A stretch of DNA of 40,632 bases from Streptococcus sp. WM07 (lineage in GTDB: Bacteria > Bacillota > Bacilli > Lactobacillales > Streptococcaceae), in assembly GCF_004570525.1 (NCBI RefSeq), contig NZ_SPPZ01000005.1, positions 1 to 40,632 of the forward strand, written 5' to 3'. The notes under the pieces are model-generated. The model saw only the letters and a list, made by a program, of their open reading frames with translations. It ran no database searches and was not told the origin of the DNA. The translations under genes were made by a program, and so were the position numbers. Below, one piece after another: positions 18,437 to 24,970 of this stretch (within the stretch, counting starts at the first letter, position 1; each line of letters starts with the position of its first letter).

Positions 18437-18486
18437 TGCGAAAACGTTTGCACAGCTATTATATCCCTTTTACCTGCCAAAAGCAA
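18437..18486 (-). promoter_or_regulatory. malQ promoter with LacI-type operator
   Basis: The minus strand has TTGCTT (18486-18481), a 17-bp spacer and TATAAT (18463-18458). Just downstream, over the expected transcription start, is TGCAAACGTTTTCGCA (18452-18437), a pseudo-palindrome of MalR/CcpA type. On the plus strand it differs from the cre consensus by one base. Binding there would block initiation. The 316-bp malQ-malX gap otherwise contains AT-rich spacer with no gene. Confidence 0.8.
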
Positions 18487-18620
18487 GATAAATTTAGGCA
18501 ATTTTTCACTTTCATTTTTGATTGAAAATTTCTTGAAAAAACCACCTGGGGTTGACTTGGAAATACCTTTATATAAAGAAGTTTTCCCTTGTTTTATTTT
18601 ATCATAAAAAATTTTTCCTC

Positions 18621-18654
18621 ACCGCTTGCAACCGCTTGCATTTTTTGATATAAT
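18621..18654 (+). promoter_or_regulatory. malX promoter with cre/MalR operator over the -35
   Basis: TTGCAA (18626-18631), a 17-bp spacer and TATAAT (18649-18654) drive malX. The -35 lies in a tandem duplication of ACCGCTTGCA (18621-18640). The segment TGCAACCGCTTGCA (18627-18640) fits the cre consensus TGNAANCGNWNNCW exactly and is a near-palindrome, so CcpA or MalR would compete with RNA polymerase. Confidence 0.82.
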
Positions 18655-18667
18655 TTCTTTGTTAAAA

Positions 18668-18679
18668 GAAAACGTTTGC
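18668..18679 (+). promoter_or_regulatory. Second mal operator downstream of the malX promoter
   Basis: The 12-mer GAAAACGTTTGC is identical to the core at the malQ promoter (18440-18451). It lies 14-25 bp past the malX -10, inside the early transcribed region. Operators 228 bp apart flanking both promoters could allow looping by a LacI-family tetramer or dimer pair. Confidence 0.65.
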
Positions 18680-18710
18680 TCTAATGAGCTAGATAAAGGA
18701 GACACCCATC

Positions 18711-19964
18711 ATGAAGAAGAGAATTCTTAAAACAACCGCACTTCTTTCAACGATTGCTTTTGCTGGTGTTTTGGTAGCCTGCAGCAATAGTTCACAAAAT
18801 TCTGATTCCGGTAGTAAAGAACTAACAGTTTATGTTGAAGAACAATATAAATCATATATTGAAGAGGCTGCTCAAGCTTTTGAAAAAGAAAGTGGAACAA
18901 AAGTCAGCATTAAAACTGGAGACCAATTGACTGGCTTAGATAACCTTTCTCTAGATAACCAATCTGGTGAGGTTGTGGATGTCATGATGGCGCCATACGA
19001 CCGTGTGGGAAGTCTTGGAAATGATGGGCAATTGGCAGAAGTAACCTTATCTGAAGAGAGCAAAACCGACGATACTACTAAAAAATTGGTAACAGCTGCT
19101 GATGGTCATGTTTACGGTGCACCTGCTGTTATTGAAACCTTGGTGCTCTACTATAACAAAGATCTGATTTCAGAAGCGCCTAAGACCTTTGAAGAAGTCG
19201 AAAAATTAGCGGAAGATCCAGCCTATAACTTTGAGGGGGAAGAAGGTAAAAATACGGCCTTCCTTGCTGACTGGGTCAACTTCTACTATGCTTATGGACT
19301 CCTAGGCGGTAATGGAGGTTATGTCTTTGGTAAAGACGGTACCAATGCCAAAGATATCGGTCTTGCCAATGACGGCTCCATCAAAGGATTGGAATACGCT
19401 AAAACATGGTATGCAAAATGGCCTAAAGGAATGCAGGACCAAAAAGGTGCAGCCAACTTAATTGAATCTCAATTCCAAGAAAAGAAAACAGCAGCTGTTA
19501 TCGACGGACCTTGGAAAGCTGCAGCTTATAAAGATGCAGGTATCAACTATGGTGTTGCAACAATCCCAACTCTTCCTGGTGGAATGGATTACGAAGCCTT
19601 TGCTGGTGGTAAAGCTTGGGTTATTCCTGTAGCTTCTAAGAACATCGATGGAGCTCAAGAATTCCTAAACTTCTTGACTTCAACCGATCAGCAAAAAGCT
19701 TTCTATGACAAGAACCATGAAGTTCCTGCCAACACTGAAGCTCGTAAATATGCGATCGATAGCAAGGATGAGCTGGCAAATGCCGTTGTAAAACAATTCG
19801 ATTCTGCTCAGCCAATGCCAAGCATCTCTGAAATGTCTACTGTTTGGGATCCAGCAGCAACTATGCTTTTTGAAGCCGTAAGTGGTAAAAAAGAACCAAA
19901 AGCAGCTGCCAATGATGCGGTGAAACTCATCAAAGATAGCATTGATCAAAAATTCGGAGAGTAA
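18711..19964 (+). CDS. malX: Maltodextrin-binding lipoprotein MalX
   Basis: This 417-residue solute-binding protein is anchored outside the membrane. The signal peptide MKKRILKTTALLSTIAFAGV ends at lipobox LVAC, with lipidated C24. The mature part is a family-1 SBP: ELTVYVEEQYKSYIEEAAQAF, then GQLTG-like DQLTGLDNLSL, VYGAPAVIETLVLYYNKD, and GKAWVIPVASKN with downstream FLNFLTSTDQQKAFYDKN. These are typical of MalE/MalX. ATG 18711 follows AAAGGAG by nine bases. It is the first gene of the rightward mal operon and delivers maltodextrins to MalC/MalD/MalK. Confidence 0.96.
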   Translation: MKKRILKTTALLSTIAFAGVLVACSNSSQNSDSGSKELTVYVEEQYKSYIEEAAQAFEKESGTKVSIKTGDQLTGLDNLSLDNQSGEVVDVMMAPYDRVGSLGNDGQLAEVTLSEESKTDDTTKKLVTAADGHVYGAPAVIETLVLYYNKDLISEAPKTFEEVEKLAEDPAYNFEGEEGKNTAFLADWVNFYYAYGLLGGNGGYVFGKDGTNAKDIGLANDGSIKGLEYAKTWYAKWPKGMQDQKGAANLIESQFQEKKTAAVIDGPWKAAAYKDAGINYGVATIPTLPGGMDYEAFAGGKAWVIPVASKNIDGAQEFLNFLTSTDQQKAFYDKNHEVPANTEARKYAIDSKDELANAVVKQFDSAQPMPSISEMSTVWDPAATMLFEAVSGKKEPKAAANDAVKLIKDSIDQKFGE

Positions 19965-20022
19965 CCCATCTCTCTATACCGGGTGAAAAGAGATCTTTTC
20001 TCAAAACCCTTATCTGTTAGCG

Positions 20023-20056
20023 AGAGCAGGCTGGGACTCTAAGTCTTAGCCTCTCT
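20023..20056 (+). promoter_or_regulatory. Strong hairpin in the malX-malC intercistronic region
   Basis: AGAG-GGCT-GGGACT pairs with AGTCTT-AGCC-CTCT around the loop CTA (14 bp with one small bulge). A weaker GAAAAG-AGAT-CTTTTC hairpin precedes it (about 19985-20000). The 270-bp gap has no T-tract terminator and no credible gene. The hairpin could stabilise malX mRNA or cut read-through, keeping the binding protein in excess over the permease. Confidence 0.5.
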
Positions 20057-20180
20057 GTTATTTTAGAACTTGCTTTGACAAAGATTCGTCATCATGATGG
20101 AGGCTCACTAGCAGTCGAAATCTACCGAAGAAGATCACTTGGTCGGACACGGTGAAGCTGACAACAAGGATTTTGATTTT

Positions 20181-20194
20181 TGAAAACGATCGCT
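20181..20194 (+). promoter_or_regulatory. Candidate cre site upstream of malC
   Basis: TGAAAACGATCGCT matches the cre consensus TGNAANCGNWNNCW at every defined position and lies 40 bp before malC. No convincing promoter hexamers flank it, so it could act as a roadblock site or be fortuitous. Confidence 0.4.
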
Positions 20195-20234
20195 CTTTAT
20201 CCCAATGCAATCCTATCTCAACGAGGACTGATTT

Positions 20235-21527
20235 ATGGAACAACAAAACGCAAAAAAAGCACTTCTCTTATCCCTTATTCCCGGACTAGGGCAGATGTAT
20301 AATCGCCAAAAGGTTAAAGGAGGAATTTTCTTAGGGATTACACTTGTATTCTTAATTTATTTCTTTACAACAGCGCTCTTTCAATTACAAGGCTTGGTCA
20401 CACTGGGATCTATGCGAGGAAGAGATAATTCCCTCTTCTTACTAATTCAAGGGACCTTCCATCTCATTTTTGTTCTTGCCTATTTTGTTTTTTATGGCTT
20501 TAATCTATGGGATGCTCACAAGACTGCCAATCGTTGGAACCAGGGGCTACCTGTTGCTACAACTTGGCATGAAATGAGTCGTTCTATTTATGAAAATGGA
20601 TTCCCTTATTTATTAATTGTCCCTTCCTATGTGGCTATGATTTTCGCCATTGTTTTTCCGGTCTTGGTGACAATTTTAATCGCCTTTACCAACTATGATT
20701 TCAAGCATTTGCCCCCAGCAAAGCTCTTGGAATGGGTAGGTTTGACCAACTTCATGAATATTTGGCAACTATCTACGTTCAGATCAGCCTTTGGTTCTGT
20801 CTTGAGCTGGACCATTATTTGGGCTTTGGCGGCATCTACGTTACAAATTACCCTTGGCATTTTTACCGCCATTATTTCCAATCAACCGTTTATCAAAGGA
20901 AAACGAATTTTTGGGGTTATTTTCCTTCTCCCTTGGGCGGTTCCTGCCTTCATTACGATCATGACCTTCTCCAACATGTTCAATGATTCCATTGGAGCTA
21001 TCAATACCCAAGTTATCCCAGCTATTTCCAAGGTAGTACCTTTCTTAGATGGCGTTCTCATTCCTTGGAAAACCGATCCTTTCTGGAGCAAGGTAGCCCT
21101 GATTCTGATGCAGGGCTGGTTAGGCTTCCCATATATCTATGTCCTCACTCTAGGTATCCTACAATCTATTCCACATGACTTATATGAGGCAGCCTATATT
21201 GATGGAGCTAATAGCTGGCAAAAATTTACCAAGATTACCTTTCCAATGATTTTGGCCGTTGCTGCTCCAACTTTGATTAGTCAATATACCTTCAACTTCA
21301 ACAACTTCTCGATTATCTACCTCTTCAATGAAGGGGGACCTGGAAGTGTGGGGGGAGGTGCCGGTTCTACAGACATCTTGATTTCCTGGATTTACCGACT
21401 TACTACTGGTACTGCTCCGCAATACTCGATGGCGGCTGCCGTTACCCTTATTATCTCCATTATCGTAATCGGTATCTCTATGATTGCCTTCAAGAAATTG
21501 CACGCTTTTGATATGGAGGATGTATAA
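20235..21527 (+). CDS. malC: Maltodextrin ABC permease MalC (MalF type)
   Basis: This 430-residue inner membrane subunit has about eight hydrophobic segments, an N-terminal amphipathic start with [15 protein letters not shown] (16-30), and the EAA loop [20 protein letters not shown] (317-336) that docks on the ATPase. The region 255-285 between membrane segments is the periplasmic-type loop facing MalX. ATG 20235 follows ACGAGGACTG, an acceptable site. Its stop overlaps the malD start by one base (TAATG), so the two permease halves are translationally coupled. MalF is the enteric name. Confidence 0.95.
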   Translation: MEQQNAKKALLLSLIPGLGQMYNRQKVKGGIFLGITLVFLIYFFTTALFQLQGLVTLGSMRGRDNSLFLLIQGTFHLIFVLAYFVFYGFNLWDAHKTANRWNQGLPVATTWHEMSRSIYENGFPYLLIVPSYVAMIFAIVFPVLVTILIAFTNYDFKHLPPAKLLEWVGLTNFMNIWQLSTFRSAFGSVLSWTIIWALAASTLQITLGIFTAIISNQPFIKGKRIFGVIFLLPWAVPAFITIMTFSNMFNDSIGAINTQVIPAISKVVPFLDGVLIPWKTDPFWSKVALILMQGWLGFPYIYVLTLGILQSIPHDLYEAAYIDGANSWQKFTKITFPMILAVAAPTLISQYTFNFNNFSIIYLFNEGGPGSVGGGAGSTDILISWIYRLTTGTAPQYSMAAAVTLIISIIVIGISMIAFKKLHAFDMEDV

Positions 21528-22369
21528 TGCAACGTTCCATTACCTTTAAAAGACGCCTCAATCAAGGATTAACTTATCTTTACTTGGGCCTCCTATCAGT
21601 CATTATTTTGTATCCTTTGGCCATCACCATTTCCTCAGCTTTCAAATCTGGGAACGTGGTTGCCTTTAAATTAGACAGCAATATCCAACTTTCCTTAGAC
21701 AACTTTAGCGGTCTCTTTACCGATACTCTCTTTGGAACGTGGTACACCAATACTTTACTAATTGCTGTATTGACAATGTTGATTCAAACCTCTATTGTAG
21801 TATTAGCTGGTTATGCCTATAGCCGCTACAATTTTATTGCTCGTAAACAAAGTTTGGTATTCTTCCTCATTATTCAAATGGTACCTACTATTGCAGCTCT
21901 CACTGCCTTCTTCGTTATGGCCTTGATGCTCAATGCACTAAACCAAAGCTGGTTCCTCATCTTCCTCTATGTCGGAGGTGGTATTCCAATGAATGCTTGG
22001 TTGATGAAAGGCTACTTTGATACGGTACCAATTTCTTTGGATGAGTCCGCTAAGATTGATGGCGCTGGACACTTCCGCCGCTTTTGGCAGATTGTTCTTC
22101 CCCTCGTTCGTCCTATGGTTGCAGTTCAAGCTCTTTGGGCCTTTATGGGACCTTTTGGAGACTACATCCTCTCTAGCTTTCTTTTACGGGAAAAAGAATA
22201 CTATACCGTAGCAGTTGGGCTCCGTACCTTTGTCAGCGATCCTAAAAATCTAAAGATCTCTTTCTTCGCTGCCGGAGCCGTGTTAACAGCCTTGCCAATC
22301 TGTATTTTGTTCTTCTTCCTACAAAAGAACTTTGTTTCTGGTTTAACGAGTGGTGGTGACAAGGGATAA
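21527..22369 (+). CDS. malD: Maltodextrin ABC permease MalD (MalG type)
   Basis: This 280-residue permease half has six hydrophobic segments and the EAA loop [20 protein letters not shown] (172-191). The start ATG shares its A with the malC stop; AATGGAGGATGT-like GGAGG precedes it. It pairs with MalC to form the translocation path and binds a MalK dimer. The C-terminus ([16 protein letters not shown]) is the usual short tail of MalG-type subunits. Confidence 0.95.
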   Translation: MQRSITFKRRLNQGLTYLYLGLLSVIILYPLAITISSAFKSGNVVAFKLDSNIQLSLDNFSGLFTDTLFGTWYTNTLLIAVLTMLIQTSIVVLAGYAYSRYNFIARKQSLVFFLIIQMVPTIAALTAFFVMALMLNALNQSWFLIFLYVGGGIPMNAWLMKGYFDTVPISLDESAKIDGAGHFRRFWQIVLPLVRPMVAVQALWAFMGPFGDYILSSFLLREKEYYTVAVGLRTFVSDPKNLKISFFAAGAVLTALPICILFFFLQKNFVSGLTSGGDKG

Positions 22370-22409
22370 GCTTGTCCCACCTTTTTCACTCATTAGAAAG
22401 GACACCACC

Positions 22410-23201
22410 TTGCCCTACCCCTTTAGTTATTTCCAAAATCTTTTCCCCTTTCGCCGAGCCTTTGAGAAGCGTCAATGCCTAACCTGGCCGCAGCTCCTCT
22501 TTACCTGGATTTTCCTCTTAGCTCTTACATGTATCCCTGTCAGTTGGGTAAACTTACAACGAACTTCCTACCCTTTGGAGCAACTGGTTCCTCAAGCCTA
22601 TCGAGCCTTTGATCAAGAACAAGTGGATAGAATCGCTGCTACAGGAATCACCTTTGACCAGAGACAGGCTCGGATTAGTCAGAAAACCTCCTGGAAGGTA
22701 GGAGAAGATTGGATTATTATTGGGGAAAAGGTTCCACAAAGTTCGGGCTTTGTCTGGGAATTTCAGGAAGACATGGCACGGTTAATGCAGTCAAATCAAG
22801 AAGTTGCACGTTTTTCTTATGGAGGACTAGAGACCAAGGCTTTAAGCCGTTCGGATACTTGGATCCAGTCTCTAAATAAAGCTTGGTTTAATCATAATCG
22901 CTTGGTCATCAGTCTTTTTATATTGCTACTTTCCTGGGGATTGCTTAGTTTGAACTTCTTCTTACTAACCCTAGGGAGTGCCGCACTCCTATACTTGGTC
23001 AGCAAATCGCGCTTTAACTCTCTGAAAGGCTTCAAAGAGTCCCTTCATATCATTCTATATTCCCTAGGAATTCCAACGTTGGTAACCTGTTTACTAGGCT
23101 TACTGGGTCTAGATCTGGCCACCTCCGTTTTGGTTCAAAATAGTCTTTTCTTACTCACCCTCGCTTTGGTTTTTTACCAAACACAATTCCGTGATCACTA
23201 A
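22410..23201 (+). CDS. malA: MalA, DUF1189 membrane protein
   Basis: The product is 263 residues from TTG 22410, which has GAAAGGA seven bases upstream; translation then gives PYPFSYFQNLFPFRRAF, as in homologues. A longer frame from 22350 would overlap malD by 20 bp and has no ribosome site. Hydrophobic segments lie at about 28-46 and in the last 110 residues (LVISLFILLLSWGLLSL, then two or three more), with an extracytoplasmic domain between them (LEQLVPQAYRAFDQEQ...). This is the DUF1189/MalA pattern. Its role in the mal operon is unknown; it may assist or tune the transporter. Confidence 0.85.
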   Translation: MPYPFSYFQNLFPFRRAFEKRQCLTWPQLLFTWIFLLALTCIPVSWVNLQRTSYPLEQLVPQAYRAFDQEQVDRIAATGITFDQRQARISQKTSWKVGEDWIIIGEKVPQSSGFVWEFQEDMARLMQSNQEVARFSYGGLETKALSRSDTWIQSLNKAWFNHNRLVISLFILLLSWGLLSLNFFLLTLGSAALLYLVSKSRFNSLKGFKESLHIILYSLGIPTLVTCLLGLLGLDLATSVLVQNSLFLLTLALVFYQTQFRDH

Positions 23202-23212
23202 GGAGGTTCATC

Positions 23213-24202
23213 ATGCGTGTCACTATTAAGGATGTTGCGGAACGAGCAGGGGTTTCTCCCTCTACCGTCACGCGCGTCATTCAGGATAAACCGACCATCA
23301 GTCAAGCGACCAAGGAACGAGTGCGCCGCATTATGAAGGAATTGGACTACCATCCCAACCTCAATGCTCGGAGTTTGGTTAGTAGTGAAACGAAGGTATT
23401 AGGATTAGTCCTACCGGACGATTCGGATGCCTTTTACCAAAACTCCTTTTTCCCGACTGTATTACGGGGAATCAGCCAAATCAGTTCCGAATACCACTAT
23501 GCTATTTTATTATCAACTGGTCGAACAGAGGCTGAGCGTCTTGAATCGATTTCCCAGATGGTTCGGGGACGACGGGTGGATGGTTTAATCTTTCTCTATG
23601 CCAAACCCCAAGATCCTCTGGTACAATTCGTTCGCGAACAGCACTTCCCCTTCCTAATTTTAGGGAAGTCAACAGATCCCTTCACATCGCTAGTCGATAA
23701 TGATAACCGACAGGCAGGAGCGGATGCTACCCATTTCCTGCTCGCCAAAGGCTACAAGCGTATCGCTTTTTTAGCTGGAAGTATGGATTACTTTGTCAAT
23801 CAAGACCGCTTCCAAGGCTATCAAGAAGCTCTTGAAGAAAAGGGAGTCAAAATGGACAAACGTCTCCTCTACTTTGCCAAGGACTTGCTCTTCCATGAAG
23901 GCTATCAGGTGATGGAAAATATGCTCGAAAAACAAATTCCACTGGATGCCATTATTGTCACCGATAGTCTATTGGCCGAAGGTGTGGCTAGTTACCTCCA
24001 AGATCACCACCTTCATCTACCTTGCCTGAGCTTCACATCACTCCCACCTACCTACGATGTTACAGCCTATATCGATATTCAGGCCTTGGAATTAGGACAA
24101 GAATGTGTTGAAACGCTTCTTCAAATTATCCAAGACCACAAAAAAGAGCAGCAAACTGCCTATCAAAAAATTGTCGACCATAACTTATTGGAAAAATCAT
24201 AA
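23213..24202 (+). CDS. malR: Maltose operon repressor MalR (LacI family)
   Basis: The 329-residue product has a DNA-binding head in residues 1-60 (TIKDVAERAGVSPSTVTRVI and the hinge NLNARSLVSSETK) and a periplasmic-binding-protein-like effector domain after residue 63 (VLGLVLPDDSDAFYQNSFF, VDNDNRQAGADATHFL, KRIAFLAGSMDYFVNQDRF). It should bind the TGCAAACG-type operators at the malQ and malX promoters and release with maltodextrin. ATG 23213 follows AAGGAGG. It is the last gene of the malX operon, so it controls its own expression, and a terminator overlaps its stop. Confidence 0.95.
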   Translation: MRVTIKDVAERAGVSPSTVTRVIQDKPTISQATKERVRRIMKELDYHPNLNARSLVSSETKVLGLVLPDDSDAFYQNSFFPTVLRGISQISSEYHYAILLSTGRTEAERLESISQMVRGRRVDGLIFLYAKPQDPLVQFVREQHFPFLILGKSTDPFTSLVDNDNRQAGADATHFLLAKGYKRIAFLAGSMDYFVNQDRFQGYQEALEEKGVKMDKRLLYFAKDLLFHEGYQVMENMLEKQIPLDAIIVTDSLLAEGVASYLQDHHLHLPCLSFTSLPPTYDVTAYIDIQALELGQECVETLLQIIQDHKKEQQTAYQKIVDHNLLEKS

Positions 24203-24232
24203 AAAGACTGGAGTTGAATTCCCAGTCTTTTT
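24201..24232 (+). terminator. Terminator of the malX-malR operon
   Basis: AAAAAGACTGG...CCAGTCTTTTT is an 11-bp perfect stem with a 10-base loop and a T5 tail. It begins in the malR stop codon. Confidence 0.93.
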
Positions 24233-24310
24233 ATGGCTCTTTGTCAACTGTAATGGGTGAATAGGGTATCGTTAGCGACTATATTTAATTTTTTAGTCTA
24301 GTCATCATCC

Positions 24311-24460
24311 AGATTCTTAGGAATCCTTATGAGAGTGGTGCGGACGTAAGCAGACTCCTTCGGAGTCTCATCACTAAACTTTGAGCCTTGGTCTCAAAGT
24401 TTCCGTCATCCGCATCTTATGCGGATGATTCCACCACAGATAAGGATTCTTTTAGAATCT
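24311..24460. other. 150-nt multi-branched inverted-repeat element
   Basis: An outer stem of three perfect helices encloses three hairpins. The helices are AGATTCT/AGAATCT (24311-24317 with 24454-24460), GAATCCTTAT/ATAAGGATTC (24321-24330 with 24440-24449) and GTGGTG/CACCAC (24335-24340 with 24432-24437). The hairpins are AGACTCC (7 bp, 24352-24368), AAACTTTGAG (10 bp, 24376-24402) and TCATCCGCAT (10 bp, 24406-24428). It encodes no protein I can support. It may be a MITE-like repeat nested in the IS remnant or a structured RNA. Confidence 0.75.
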
Positions 24461-24529
24461 GTTTAGTGCTAGTCAGTAGCTGTAGAATTTGATAATTGAA
24501 CACGGGAGAGCACGGTGTAAGTGCTTTCC

Positions 24530-24821
24530 CTTAACGATAGGTGTTTCGGATACAACTACTTTTCGACAGGTTTTGCATTGAAATCTTCTCTTCTTTAGAA
24601 ATAAGACAGTAGGAAGTCCTTGGACTTCTAGTAGAGGAATCTTAGACTCGCGTTGAAAGTCATATTTAATCATATTTCCTTGGCAATGGGGGGCAAGGAA
24701 AAGGAGTGTAGTCTAATTTAGCTCGAAGCACCTGAAAGTTTTTTTCTTTGAAAGCGAAAAGAATTTTGATGTTTCTATCTGTTAAACCAAGCAATTCTGT
24801 GGTATTCTTAGTAAGTTCCAT
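24530..24821 (-). pseudogene. ISL3 transposase fragment, frameshifted and truncated
   Basis: ATG 24821 (after AGGAG) opens MELTKNTTELLGLTDRNIKI, the usual start of streptococcal ISL3 transposases, up to DYTPFPC. A run of six G (plus strand, about 24688-24693) then throws the frame. In the next frame the zinc-ribbon continues as MIKYDFQRES, then FQCKTCRKVV and ETPIVK, ending near 24530. Five G would restore one frame. The remaining three quarters of the protein, including the DDE domain, is missing. Expression is not expected. Confidence 0.85.
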
Positions 24822-24886
24822 ATGATTCTCCTAGTGTTAGTTTAGTCGCTTTACATTATAGGTCATATGGGACTTTTTTTGTACCC

Positions 24887-24948
24887 AAAAAGCCCTATAA
24901 CTTCTATTTTGGATTTTCACCCACTATAGAAGTTATAGAGCCCTTTTT
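24887..24948 (-). terminator. IS-derived hairpin acting as terminator of pip
   Basis: CTATAACTTCTAT (24895-24907) and ATAGAAGTTATAG (24926-24938) are a perfect 13-bp inverted repeat, extended by GGGC/GCCC-like ends and flanked by A5 and T5 runs. On the minus strand the pip transcript would meet this stem and then TTTTT. It coincides with the right end of the ISL3 remnant, so the pip terminator may have been supplied by the IS. Confidence 0.7.
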
Positions 24949-24970
24949 ATGATGTTACTTTCTAAGATTT

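Larger units (their letters stand above)
24234..24945 (-). mobile_element. Decayed ISL3-family insertion sequence
   Basis: The left edge reads GGCTCTTTGTCAACTGTAAT then GGGTGAA. The right edge, read inward on the minus strand, is GGCTCTATAACTTCTATAGT then GGGTGAA. The two share the ISL3-type outer GGCTCT and inner TGGGTGAA, so they look like degenerate terminal inverted repeats. Between them lie only the start of a frameshifted transposase and a hairpin-rich segment with no gene. About 40% of a normal ISL3 element remains, so it is internally deleted and immobile. The 768-bp stretch 24203-24970 has no intact gene. Confidence 0.7.

Noticed and set aside
24352-24368. cUUCGg tetraloop in the first hairpin of the multi-branched element
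   Set aside because: The seven-pair stem closes a three-base loop (TTC); the UUCG arrangement would break the next pair.
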